Source: Xanthomonas arboricola pv. populi
Lineage (GTDB): Bacteria; Pseudomonadota; Gammaproteobacteria; Xanthomonadales; Xanthomonadaceae
Length of the DNA stretch: 64,000 nt
Assembly: GCF_002939945.1 (NCBI RefSeq)
Contig: NZ_MDEB01000001.1
Span: forward strand, 434,001 to 498,000
Direction: 5' to 3'
In this document: positions 17,839-25,578 of the stretch, piece after piece
Numbering within the stretch: position 1 is the first letter of the stretch
How the letters are laid out: each line of letters begins with the position of its first letter
Made by a program: the position numbers and the translations under genes
The notes under the pieces: generated by a model
The model's input: only the letters and a program-made list of their open reading frames with translations
Told to the model about the DNA's origin: nothing
Databases searched by the model: none

Positions 17839-19923
17839 ATGACCCGCACCGCACTCGTCACCACCGCCCTGCCCTACGCCAACGGGCCGCTGCATCTTGG
17901 CCATCTGGTCGGCTATATCCAGGCCGACATCTGGGTGCGCGCGCGCCGGCTGCGCGGCGACAAGACCTGGTTCGTCTGCGCCGACGACACCCATGGCACG
18001 CCGATCATGCTTGCCGCCGAAAAGGCCGGGGTCACTCCGGAAGCCTTCATCGCCAACATCCAGGCCAGCCATGAGCGCGATTTCGCCGCGTTCGGGGTGA
18101 CCTTCGATCATTACGATTCGACCAATTCGCCGGTCAATCGCGAACTCACCGAGGCCTTCTACACCAGGCTCGAGGCCGCCGGTCACATCAGCCGTCGCTC
18201 GGTGGCGCAGTTCTACGACCCGGCCAAGGGCATGTTCCTGCCGGATCGCTACATCAAGGGCATCTGCCCCAACTGCGGCAGCGCCGACCAGTACGGCGAC
18301 AACTGCGAGGTCTGCGGCGCCACCTACGCGCCGACCGAGCTGAAAGAACCCAAGTCGGTGATCTCCGGCGCCACGCCGGAACTGCGCGATTCGGAGCATT
18401 TTTTCTTCGAAGTGGGCCATTTCGACGGCTTTTTGCGCGAGTGGCTGGCCGGCGATGTGGTGCTGCCCGGCGTCAAGGCCAAGCTCAAGGAATGGCTGGA
18501 CACCGAAGGCGGCCTGCGCGCCTGGGACATCTCGCGCGATGCGCCGTATTTCGGCTTCCAGATTCCCGGCCAGCCGGGCAAGTATTTCTACGTGTGGCTG
18601 GACGCGCCGATCGGCTACCTGTGCAGCTTCAAGACCCTGTGCGCGCAGATGGGCGAAGATTTCGAGGCGCATCTGGTCGCCGGCACGCAGACCGAGCTGC
18701 ATCACTTCATCGGCAAGGACATCGTCAATTTCCACGGCCTGTTCTGGCCGGCGGTGCTGCACGGCACCGGCCATCGCGCGCCGACCCGGCTGCACGTCAA
18801 CGGCTACCTCACGGTGGACGGCGCCAAGATGTCCAAGTCGCGCGGCACCTTCGTGATGGCGCGGACCTTCCTGGACGTGGGCCTGGAACCGGAGGCGCTG
18901 CGCTACTACTTTGCGGCCAAGTCCTCCGGCGGCGTGGACGATCTGGACCTCAACCTGGGTGATTTCATCGCGCGGGTGAATGCGGATCTGGTCGGCAAGT
19001 TCGTCAACCTGGCCAGCCGCTGCGCCGGCTTCATCGGCAAGCGCTTCGACGGCACGCTGGCCGACACCCTGCCCGACCCGGCGCAATACGACCGCTTCGT
19101 CGCCGCACTGGCGCCGATCCGCGAAGCCTACGAGCGCAACGATGCGGCCAGCGCGATCCGCCAGACCATGGCGCTGGCCGACGAGGCCAACAAGTACATC
19201 GACGACACCAAGCCGTGGGTGATCGCCAAACAGGACGGCGCCGATGCGCAACTGCAATCGGTGTGCACGCAGGGCCTGAACCTGTTCCGGATCCTGGTTG
19301 CCGCACTCAAGCCGATCCTGCCGCGCACCTGTGCCGAGGCCGAAGCCTTCCTGTCGGCACCGATGACCAGCTGGGACGACGTCGCGCGCCCGCTGACTGC
19401 GCACGTGATCCAGCCCTACACCGCCCTGTTCACCCGTATCGACCCCAAACTGATCGACGCCATGACCGACGCTTCAAAAGACACCATGGCCGCACCTGCG
19501 GCACCCGCTGCGACCACCAAGCCCGCACCGACCAAGGCCGAGACCAAGCCGGCGGCCGTTGCGACTCCCCAATCCCCAACCGCCACTCCCAGCCTCATCG
19601 GCATCGACGATTTCGCCAAGCTCGACCTGCGCATCGGCAAGGTGCTGGTGTGCGAATTCGTGGAAGGCTCGGACAAGCTGCTGCGCTTCGAACTGGATGC
19701 CGGCGAGCTGGGCAAGCGCCAGATCTTCTCGGGCATCCGTGCCAGCTACGGCGAGCCGGAAATGCTGGTCGGCCGCAGTGTGGTGTTCATCGCCAACCTG
19801 GCCCCACGCAAGATGCGTTTCGGCATCAGCGAAGGCATGATCCTGTCGGCCGGCTTCGACGGCGGCGCGCTGGCGCTGCTGGATGCCGATGCGGGTGCGC
19901 AGCCGGGGATGCCTGTTCGGTGA
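17839..19923 (+). CDS. metG: Methionyl-tRNA synthetase
   Basis: A 694-residue class I aminoacyl-tRNA synthetase that charges initiator and elongator tRNA-Met. The HLGH signature is at residues 19-22. A zinc-knuckle insertion with two CxxC pairs (ICPNCGSADQYG and NCEVCG) lies around residues 142-160. KMSKS is at 330-334. The anticodon-binding helical domain follows (LVGKFVNLASR, near 385). The C-terminal part (about 590-694, FAKLDLRIGKVLVCEFVEGS) is an EMAP-II/Trbp111-like tRNA-binding domain, as in long homodimeric MetG. The linker before it (about 550-585) is Ala/Pro/Thr/Lys-rich. At 19564-19590 it contains a copy of the local heptad repeat in CCCCAAT form, translated as TPQSPTATPS. Confidence 0.97.
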   Translation: MTRTALVTTALPYANGPLHLGHLVGYIQADIWVRARRLRGDKTWFVCADDTHGTPIMLAAEKAGVTPEAFIANIQASHERDFAAFGVTFDHYDSTNSPVNRELTEAFYTRLEAAGHISRRSVAQFYDPAKGMFLPDRYIKGICPNCGSADQYGDNCEVCGATYAPTELKEPKSVISGATPELRDSEHFFFEVGHFDGFLREWLAGDVVLPGVKAKLKEWLDTEGGLRAWDISRDAPYFGFQIPGQPGKYFYVWLDAPIGYLCSFKTLCAQMGEDFEAHLVAGTQTELHHFIGKDIVNFHGLFWPAVLHGTGHRAPTRLHVNGYLTVDGAKMSKSRGTFVMARTFLDVGLEPEALRYYFAAKSSGGVDDLDLNLGDFIARVNADLVGKFVNLASRCAGFIGKRFDGTLADTLPDPAQYDRFVAALAPIREAYERNDAASAIRQTMALADEANKYIDDTKPWVIAKQDGADAQLQSVCTQGLNLFRILVAALKPILPRTCAEAEAFLSAPMTSWDDVARPLTAHVIQPYTALFTRIDPKLIDAMTDASKDTMAAPAAPAATTKPAPTKAETKPAAVATPQSPTATPSLIGIDDFAKLDLRIGKVLVCEFVEGSDKLLRFELDAGELGKRQIFSGIRASYGEPEMLVGRSVVFIANLAPRKMRFGISEGMILSAGFDGGALALLDADAGAQPGMPVR

Positions 19924-19925
19924 AG

Positions 19926-19956
19926 CGGGATTGGGGAATCGGGAATCGGGAATCGT
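19926..19956. repeat. Heptad repeat downstream of metG
   Basis: Units GGGATTG, GGGAATC, GGGAATC, GGGAATC, G begin 3 bases after the metG stop. The tract and its trailing gtaaaagc match the tract after 17551. Confidence 0.88.
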
Positions 19957-20004
19957 AAAAGCCAAAGCTGATTGTTGAGGGAGACCTGACACGCGTGCCT
20001 GGCC

Positions 20005-20106
20005 CGTACCCTCATCCGCCCCTGCGGGGCACCTTCTCCCGAAGGGAGAAGGGAAGGTTTCAGAGCCTCTTTCCCGCCGGGAGAGGGGTTGGCGTGCGGG
20101 TACGGT
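20005..20106. repeat. Intergenic inverted-repeat element (copy 2 of the family at 2064)
   Basis: It runs from taccctcatccgcccctgcg through ggcaccttctcccgaaggga and ctctttcccgccgggagagg to gttggcgtgcgggtacgg. It is the copy-1 element in inverted orientation, with the same hairpins and the same outer accctca/gggta ends. Confidence 0.75.
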
Positions 20107-20149
20107 GCGAAGCCCTGGTACCGTTCCGACTGTATGTGGCTTCGCCCGT

Positions 20150-20200
20150 GCACTCATCCGCCCCTGCGGGGCACCTTCTCCCGGCGGGAGAAGGGAAATG
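20150..20200. repeat. Intergenic inverted-repeat element, half copy (copy 3)
   Basis: cactcatccgcccctgcggg, then gcaccttctcccggcgggag and aaggga repeat the first half of copy 2 in the same orientation. This looks like a partial tandem copy. The remainder of 19924-20246 is filled by repeats and holds no gene. Confidence 0.7.
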
Positions 20201-20219
20201 CAGATGCCGCGCCGTTAAC

Positions 20220-20246
20220 GAATCCCCACTCCCCAATCCCCGCCCC
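20220..20246. repeat. Heptad repeat directly before the HAD phosphatase start
   Basis: gaatcccc, actcccc, aatcccc, gcccc: the C-rich strand of GGGGATT/GGGGAGT heptads. It ends at the base before the ATG at 20247, so the tract replaces any normal ribosome-binding site. Confidence 0.75.
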
Positions 20247-20837
20247 ATGCATCTGGCCCTGTTCGACTTCGACCACACCATCACCACCTGCGATAGCTAT
20301 GCGCGCTTCCTGCGCAAGGTCGCGACGCCTGCGCAGCTGGCGGCGGCGAAGTGGCAGGTCGGCCCGTGGGGACTGGGGTATCGGTTGGGCTTGGTGTCGG
20401 CTGCCGCGCTGCGCGCGCGGGTCACCCGCATCGTGTTCAGTGATCGCTTGCTGGACGAGGTGGCCGCGCACGGCGCCGATTTCGCACGCACCGCATTGCC
20501 GGGTATGCTGCGTGCCGAGGTGATGCAGCGCATCGACTGGCACCAGGCGCAGGGGCATGAAGTGGTGCTGGTGTCGGCATCGCTGGACCTGTATCTGCAG
20601 CCGTGGTGCGCGCAGCATGACCTGTCGTTGATCTGCAATCGGCTGGAACACCACGCCGGCGTGCTGAGCGGGCGCTATGCAGACAGCGATTGCGGTCCGC
20701 ACAAGGCCGCGCAGATCCGCCTGCGCTACGACCTGTCGCAATACGAGCGCGTGCATGCCTACGGCGACAGCCGCGAGGACAAGCCGATGCTGGCGCTGGC
20801 GCAGCAGCGTTGGTATCGCGGCACCCTGCTGCACTGA
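20247..20837 (+). CDS. HAD-IB family phosphatase (SerB/PSP-like)
   Basis: A 196-residue haloacid-dehalogenase hydrolase. Motif I FDFDHT lies at residues 6-11, with Asp7 the nucleophile and Asp9 the acid/base. An alpha-helical cap follows. Motif II is [15 protein letters not shown] near 110, the motif III lysine is in GPHKAAQIR near 152, and motif [13 protein letters not shown] is near 172. The VSAS-D-YL pattern is that of the HAD-IB group (phosphoserine phosphatase or phospholipid-type phosphatases). The substrate is not decided by the sequence. No Shine-Dalgarno precedes the ATG because a heptad repeat sits there. The stop is one base before the RnfB-like start. Confidence 0.85.
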   Translation: MHLALFDFDHTITTCDSYARFLRKVATPAQLAAAKWQVGPWGLGYRLGLVSAAALRARVTRIVFSDRLLDEVAAHGADFARTALPGMLRAEVMQRIDWHQAQGHEVVLVSASLDLYLQPWCAQHDLSLICNRLEHHAGVLSGRYADSDCGPHKAAQIRLRYDLSQYERVHAYGDSREDKPMLALAQQRWYRGTLLH

Positions 20838-20838
20838 C

Positions 20839-21270
20839 ATGCACATCGCAACGCCCGCCTCAGCGCCCGATCTGGTCGAACGCCTCGACCGCCTGCTGCC
20901 GCAGACCCAGTGCGGCCAGTGCGGTTACGACGGCTGTCGCCCCTATGCGCAAGCGATGGCGAACGGCCAGGCCGATGTCGATCATTGCCCGCCCGGTGGC
21001 GACGCCGGGGCCCGCGCGTTGGCGCACGTTCTGCAGCGTCCTGCCCGCCCATACGACCGCACCCGTGGCACCCACACGCCGCCGCAGGTGGCCTGGATCG
21101 TGGAAGCCGACTGCATCGGCTGCACCAAGTGCATCCAGGCCTGCCCGGTGGACGCCATCGTCGGCGGCGCCAAGCACATGCATACGGTGATCGCCGCGCT
21201 GTGCACCGGCTGCGAGCTGTGCCTGCCGGCCTGCCCGGTGGATTGCATCGCGCTGCGCGCGAGCGGCTAG
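20839..21270 (+). CDS. RnfB/RsxB-like iron-sulfur protein without its membrane anchor
   Basis: A 143-residue protein. The 4Fe-4S domain [18 protein letters not shown] uses Cys25, Cys28, Cys33 and Cys50 (DVDHCPPGG). It is followed by a double 4Fe-4S ferredoxin, [16 protein letters not shown] (Cys92, 95, 98, 102) and [16 protein letters not shown] (Cys122, 125, 128, 132). The arrangement is that of RnfB/RsxB of the Rnf electron-transport complex. The usual hydrophobic N-terminal anchor is missing, and no rnfA, C, D, G or E gene is beside it. It may therefore be a soluble electron carrier; its partners are unknown. It starts one base after the HAD gene stop and is very likely cotranscribed with it. 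Confidence 0.85.
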   Translation: MHIATPASAPDLVERLDRLLPQTQCGQCGYDGCRPYAQAMANGQADVDHCPPGGDAGARALAHVLQRPARPYDRTRGTHTPPQVAWIVEADCIGCTKCIQACPVDAIVGGAKHMHTVIAALCTGCELCLPACPVDCIALRASG

Positions 21271-21652
21271 ACCGCTGGCCGGACGATGACGCAAGTGCCA
21301 GGCGCACCACGCCCGGAATCGGCAGTGCCACACGCACCACGATGTCTGCACGCCAACCGTGCTCTCACGACGCTTGCGTGCTCGCGGCCGGCCCCCTGAG
21401 CCGGCGGGTCTCGTGTACACGCTTCGGCTTCCGCACGCGGCTGCGCCCTCGCACTGACTGCTCGCGCCCCGTGTGTCATCGGCAATCCCATGCACGCACC
21501 CGCGTTCTGGGCCGCGGCAGCGCCCAGCTCCCCAAAATCAGTGGCGCTGGCCTCCACGTCCTACATCCGGTCAGGAACGTCCTGACGCGTCCGGCGCATC
21601 CGTGCTGCGGATGCGCTCGTATTGGTAGGCACTCCCATCGAGGAATCCGCCG
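21271..21652. other. Intergenic region with tandem hairpins before an exported unknown protein
   Basis: About 380 bases without a convincing gene. Near its end two hairpins stand in tandem. The first is gtcagga (21570-21576) with tcctgac (21580-21586). The second is gcgcatccg (21594-21602) with cggatgcgc (21608-21616). They lie about 40 bases before the next ATG and have no T tract, so they may be leader structure rather than a terminator. Confidence 0.5.
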
Positions 21653-22441
21653 ATGCGCCCACTCGCCGCCGCCCTTGCCGCGCTCACCACCGTCTGCCGG
21701 CCGGTTCCGCCATTGTTGCTGCTGGTGCTGGGTGGCTTGCCGCTGAGTGCGGCGGCAGTCACCCGTGTGGATGGCGATGCCTTCGACGGCGACAGCGGCG
21801 CGCTGCGCTATCGCGAGTCGCACTGGCTGCTCGACGATGGCGGGCGCGTCGTGCTGTATCGCTGCCCGGACGGGCGCCCGTTTGCGCGCAAGCAGGTCGA
21901 TGGCGGCAGCAGCTCGCCCGACTTCAGCCTGACCGACGGACGCGACGGCTATCGCCAGGGCGTGCGTCAACGCGACGGCGTGCGCGAGATGTTCCAGCAG
22001 GAACCCGGCAAGGCCGAGCAGCGCACGCCACTGCCGGCCGACGATGTCCCGCGCGTGATCGATGCCGGCTTCGATGCGTACCTGCGCAGCCACTGGGAAG
22101 CGCTCGCCAGTACGCCGCAACGCGTGGACTTCGTGCTGCCAAGCCTGCAACGCCAGCTGGCGTTCCGTGTCGAGCGCATTGGCGATACCGGCAGCGAGCG
22201 CCGTTTCCGCCTGAGTCTGGATGCCTGGTACGGCGCGGCAGTGCCCTCGCTCGAAGTGCGGTATTCCATCGCCGACAAGCGTCTGCTGCAATTCCGTGGC
22301 GTGGGCAATCTGCGCGACGACCGCGGCCGCTATCCGCATGTGCGCATCGTGTTCCCGGACACCGCTGCGCGTGCCGTCGGCGCCGATGAGCTGCGCCAGG
22401 CGCGCGAGCAGCCGCTGGCCAAGAGCTGCAGCGCCCCGTGA
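21653..22441 (+). CDS. Conserved hypothetical exported protein
   Basis: A 262-residue protein that I do not recognise. A hydrophobic N-terminal stretch (PVPPLLLLVLGGLPLSAAAV, about 17-36) looks like a signal peptide. The mature part has no membrane segment and is rich in charged residues. It includes the beta-like pattern LRYRESHWLLDDGGRVVLYR and CPDGRPFARKQ, then a region around RVDFVLPSLQRQLAFRVERI and a terminal VRIVFPDTAARAVG. Only two cysteines are seen in the mature part. A periplasmic lipid- or ligand-binding role is possible but unsupported. ATCGAGGAA before the ATG gives a reasonable ribosome site. The DUF4345-like gene follows 85 bases later. Confidence 0.65.
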   Translation: MRPLAAALAALTTVCRPVPPLLLLVLGGLPLSAAAVTRVDGDAFDGDSGALRYRESHWLLDDGGRVVLYRCPDGRPFARKQVDGGSSSPDFSLTDGRDGYRQGVRQRDGVREMFQQEPGKAEQRTPLPADDVPRVIDAGFDAYLRSHWEALASTPQRVDFVLPSLQRQLAFRVERIGDTGSERRFRLSLDAWYGAAVPSLEVRYSIADKRLLQFRGVGNLRDDRGRYPHVRIVFPDTAARAVGADELRQAREQPLAKSCSAP

Positions 22442-22526
22442 ACCAGACACCTGCCATCTTCACGTTCGACGACACGCGGTTGCGTACAACGGCGCGGTCA
22501 TCCCTTCACCATACAGGACCATCGCC

Positions 22527-22895
22527 ATGGCCAAGGCCTACCTCTGGATCAACGCAGTGCTCTACGTCGTCCTGGCGATCTGGTGCACGCTCTCGCCGGC
22601 CAAGACCGCCAACGCCGTGGGTTACACCCAGCTCTCGCCGGCCGGGCAATCGGAATACCTGGTCATCTATGGCGGCCTGCAGCTGGGCATGGCGTTCCTG
22701 TTCGGCTACTTCGCATGGATCGATCAACCGCGCACCGGTCTGCTGGTCGCACTCGCGTTCTACGTGCCCATCGTGCTGTTCCGCAGCGTCTCCCTGGCGC
22801 GCCTGTGGCCGGTCTCCGCGCCAACGGTGGCATTGGCAGGCGTCGAGATCCTGCTGCTGCTCGCTGCAGTGCTGCTGTGGTTTCAGCGCAAGTGA
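22527..22895 (+). CDS. Small four-helix inner-membrane protein (DUF4345-like)
   Basis: A 122-residue protein made almost only of four membrane helices: AYLWINAVLYVVLAIWCTL (4-22), YLVIYGGLQLGMAFLFGYFA (44-63), GLLVALAFYVPIVLFRS (72-88) and TVALAGVEILLLLAAVLLWF (101-120). Between helices 1 and 2 is SPAKTANAVGYTQLSPAGQS. The A-GY-LS-G-SEY--IYGGL pattern resembles DUF4345-type membrane proteins. The function is unknown. It ends 58 bases before the ECF sigma gene, in the same direction, and could be part of its transcription unit. Confidence 0.75.
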   Translation: MAKAYLWINAVLYVVLAIWCTLSPAKTANAVGYTQLSPAGQSEYLVIYGGLQLGMAFLFGYFAWIDQPRTGLLVALAFYVPIVLFRSVSLARLWPVSAPTVALAGVEILLLLAAVLLWFQRK

Positions 22896-22953
22896 AGGAC
22901 AGCGTCCACCCAGTCCGGTAGCATCGCCCCCACCTCAAAAAACGCCCGACCGC

Positions 22954-23517
22954 ATGAGTGCCATCCCTGGCCACGACGACGATGAAACCGGACGACTGCT
23001 GACCGCAACCGCGGGCGGGGACCGGCATGCCTTCGAAGCGCTGTACCGGCAGACCTCGCCCAAACTGTTCGGCGTCTGCCTGCGCATGATCCCGCAACGC
23101 GCCGAAGCCGAAGAGGTGCTGCAGGACGTGTTCACGCTGATCTGGCACAAGGCCGGGCAGTTCGATCCCACCCGTGCACGCGGGCTCACCTGGCTGGCGA
23201 TGATCGCGCGCAACAAGGCCATTGATCATCTGCGCGCCAATGCACCGCAACGCCGCAACGTGGCGCTGGACGATGCCGGCGAATTGCGCGCCAGCGATGC
23301 CTCGCCGCTGGAGCGCACCGAGCGTGCCAGCACGCGCCGACGCATCGACCATTGCCTGGCCGAGCTGGAGCCGCCGCGCAGCGAATTGATCCGCACCGCG
23401 TTCTTCGACGGCATCACCTACGAAGAACTCGCCGCGCGCACCGACACACCGATCGGCACGGTCAAGAGTTGGATCCGCCGCGGCCTGGCCAAACTCAAGG
23501 CATGTCTGGAACGATGA
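22954..23517 (+). CDS. ECF-type RNA polymerase sigma factor (SigK-like, partnered with RskA)
   Basis: A 187-residue sigma-70 factor with only regions 2 and 4. Region 2 (about 25-95) has AFEALYRQTSPKLFGVCLRM, the -10-recognising AEEVLQDVFTLIWHKAGQFD and AMIARNKAIDHLR. Region 4 (about 125-185) has LAELEPPRSELIRTAFFDGI, TYEELAARTDTPIGTVKSWI and RRGLAKLKACL, the -35-binding helix-turn-helix. The downstream gene overlaps by 4 bases (ATGA) and encodes an RskA-type anti-sigma factor. The pair should therefore be a membrane-signalled on/off switch. The lipid operon from 24580 is the most likely regulon member. Confidence 0.93.
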   Translation: MSAIPGHDDDETGRLLTATAGGDRHAFEALYRQTSPKLFGVCLRMIPQRAEAEEVLQDVFTLIWHKAGQFDPTRARGLTWLAMIARNKAIDHLRANAPQRRNVALDDAGELRASDASPLERTERASTRRRIDHCLAELEPPRSELIRTAFFDGITYEELAARTDTPIGTVKSWIRRGLAKLKACLER

Positions 23518-24353
23518 GCACGCCCTTTCCCATCGACCAGGAACCGCCGCGCGACGTGCTTGCCGGCGAATACGTGCTGGGCCTGCTGAGTGCCGACGAG
23601 CGCCTGGCTGCCGAACAACGCGTCGCCACCGACGGCCAGTTCGCCCAGGCGGTGACGCAGTGGCAGGAGCATCTGGCGCCGTTGCTGGAAGAGATCGCCG
23701 CAGTCACGCCGCCCGGCCAGGTCTGGGCACGCATCCGCCACACGCTGGGCTTCGATACGCCGTTGCACGCGGTGACCTCCGCCCCGTCGGCAATGCCACC
23801 GTCAGGCACGCCAAAGCCAGCGGTGTGGAACAGCGTACGGTTCTGGCGCTGGGCAAGCGCCGGCGGCCTGGCCACTGCGGCCGTGTGCGTGCTGGCGTTG
23901 CTGAACCTGCGCACGCCACCGGCACCGGTGCAACCGCCGGGCGCCGGCCCGGTGGTACAGACACCGGTCACGCCGCCTGCGGCCACCACCGCACCGGCGA
24001 CCGGCATTGCGATGACCTCCACGCTGGCGACCGAAGACGGCCGCCCCGGCTATGTCGCATTGATGGATGCCGACAAGCACACCATCACGGTGACGCCGCT
24101 GGACCGCACTGCGACCGCCGACAAGGTGCCCGAACTGTGGTTGATCACGCCGGACGGCAAGGCGCATTCGATGGGTACCTTCGACGACCAGCGTGCACGC
24201 CGCGCGCAGATTCCCGATCAGCTGATGCCCATGCTCAGCAACGAGGCCATTCTGGCAGTCACGCTGGAGCAGCCGGGCGGCGCACCGGGCGGCGTTGCCA
24301 CCGGTACCGTGGTGGCCAAGGGCGGTATCAGCACACTGGCAATGGCGCCCTGA
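23514..24353 (+). CDS. RskA-family anti-sigma factor
   Basis: A 279-residue single-pass membrane anti-sigma factor. The N-terminal cytoplasmic sigma-binding part has LAGEYVLGLLSADERLAAEQ (16-35) and AQAVTQWQEHLAPLLEEI. One membrane helix follows (about 113-131, SAGGLATAAVCVLALLNL), then a Pro/Thr-rich periplasmic linker. The C-terminal RskA domain (about 170-275) has VPELWLITPDGKAHSMGTF and ILAVTLEQPGGAPGG. No zinc-binding HxxxCxxC motif is present, so this is not a ChrR/ZAS-type sensor. Its ATG lies inside the sigma stop, which couples the two products. Release of the sigma factor probably needs regulated proteolysis. Confidence 0.9.
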   Translation: MSTPFPIDQEPPRDVLAGEYVLGLLSADERLAAEQRVATDGQFAQAVTQWQEHLAPLLEEIAAVTPPGQVWARIRHTLGFDTPLHAVTSAPSAMPPSGTPKPAVWNSVRFWRWASAGGLATAAVCVLALLNLRTPPAPVQPPGAGPVVQTPVTPPAATTAPATGIAMTSTLATEDGRPGYVALMDADKHTITVTPLDRTATADKVPELWLITPDGKAHSMGTFDDQRARRAQIPDQLMPMLSNEAILAVTLEQPGGAPGGVATGTVVAKGGISTLAMAP

Positions 24354-24357
24354 TCCG

Positions 24358-24406
24358 GCGCGCCTGACGCCGCCTGCGACCACGTCGCAGGCGGCGTCAG
24401 GCGCGC
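24358..24406. terminator. Perfect 23-bp-arm hairpin between the anti-sigma gene and the lipid operon
   Basis: Bases 24358-24380 are the exact reverse complement of 24384-24406, with a 3-base loop (cac). It begins 4 bases after the anti-sigma stop and has no T tract. It would form an extremely stable RNA hairpin. A terminator or mRNA 3'-end stabiliser is likely; a DNA-level function is possible. The remaining 170 bases up to the desaturase hold no gene. Confidence 0.6.
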
Positions 24407-24579
24407 AACAGCCTCATCTGCGTCACCCCTGGCTGGCGCGGTTCAATGTGTGCGCAATTGCGCGATTCGTTCGCACCGGCGCGCCAAGCGCGCGCACGCA
24501 TGCGACGATCGAACGCGCTGGTGCATCTGTTTGCCGGCTGCGTCCGTAAAGGGTCACGACTACACACGGAGAACCACGC

Positions 24580-25578
24580 GTGCCGAGTACTGGCTTTGAC
24601 CCACATGCCGCGCCGCCGCAGCCTGCCGACAGCCGCCGGTGTGGCTGGCTCGCAGCGCGCACCGGCAGCCTGCGCCGTTGGGTGGATTCGCAAACCGACG
24701 AGCCGCTGGACGAAGCACGCGCAGACCGCATCGACTGGCTGCGTGCCCTGCCCTTCATCGCACTGCACCTGGCCTGCCTGGCGGTGCTGTGGCTCGGTGC
24801 CTCCTGGTTCGCAGTCGGCATGGCGGTGGCCCTGTACGCGCTGCGCATGTTCGCGCTGACCGGGTTCTATCACCGCTATTTCTCGCACCGCGCCTTCAAG
24901 ACCTCGCGCGTGCTGCAGTTCGTGTTCGCGGCCATCGGCGCCACCTGCGTGCAACGCGGGCCGCTGTGGTGGGCCGCGCATCATCGCAACCATCATCGCC
25001 ACACCGACACCGGCCGCGATCCGCATTCGCCGGCGCAGCACGGCTTCTGGTGGAGCCACACCGGCTGGTTCCTGACCCCGCGCAACTTCCGCACCGACTG
25101 GGAGGTCATCCCGGACCTGCGTCGCTTCGCCGAGCTGCGCTTTCTGGATCGCTTCGACATCGTGATGCCGGTGCTGCTGGCAACGGGGCTGTACCTGCTC
25201 GGCGAGTGGCTGGCGGTTGCCGCGCCCGCGTTGAAGACCAACGGTGCGCAGCTGCTGGTGTGGGGCTTTGTGGTCTCCACCGTGGCGTTGTTCCATGCCA
25301 CCTTCACCATCAATTCGCTGGCACACCGCTTCGGCAGCCGGCGCTTCGAGACGCGCGACGACAGCCGCAACAACTGGCTGCTGGCGCTGCTCACCTTCGG
25401 CGAAGGCTGGCACAACAACCATCACTTCTTTCCCGGCTCCGCGCGCCAGGGCCTGCGCTGGTGGGAGTACGACGTCACCTGGTACGGGCTCACCGCGATG
25501 TCGTGGGTGGGGCTGGTGTGGGACCTCAAGCCGATGCCGAAATCGCTCACGCAACGTGGCGAGCGGGTGACCCGATGA
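24580..25578 (+). CDS. Membrane acyl-lipid/acyl-CoA delta-9-type fatty acid desaturase
   Basis: A 332-residue membrane di-iron desaturase that introduces a cis double bond into a fatty acyl chain. The three histidine boxes are HRYFSH (98-103), HHRNHHRH (134-141) and HNNHH (278-282). Membrane helices lie at about 57-93 and 170-240. A GTG start at 24580 is chosen because CGGAG lies about 8 bases upstream and the frame has no nearby ATG. It is the first gene of a tightly overlapping lipid operon and overlaps the FAD oxidoreductase start by 4 bases. Its unsaturated product is the natural substrate for the two CFA-type methyltransferases downstream. Confidence 0.93.
   Translation: MPSTGFDPHAAPPQPADSRRCGWLAARTGSLRRWVDSQTDEPLDEARADRIDWLRALPFIALHLACLAVLWLGASWFAVGMAVALYALRMFALTGFYHRYFSHRAFKTSRVLQFVFAAIGATCVQRGPLWWAAHHRNHHRHTDTGRDPHSPAQHGFWWSHTGWFLTPRNFRTDWEVIPDLRRFAELRFLDRFDIVMPVLLATGLYLLGEWLAVAAPALKTNGAQLLVWGFVVSTVALFHATFTINSLAHRFGSRRFETRDDSRNNWLLALLTFGEGWHNNHHFFPGSARQGLRWWEYDVTWYGLTAMSWVGLVWDLKPMPKSLTQRGERVTR

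Noticed and set aside
17800..19404. A 534-codon minus-strand frame opposite metG
   Set aside because: It has no domain and lies fully antisense to an unmistakable synthetase.
21280..21650. Possible short coding frames between the RnfB-like gene and the exported protein
   Set aside because: Frames are short, Arg/His-rich and mutually overlapping without motifs.
24439..24579. Possible ECF-sigma promoter (GCATCTG … CGTCCGTAA) upstream of the desaturase
   Set aside because: No matching motif with the same spacing was found upstream of the sigma gene or its neighbour, so it remains too weak to list.
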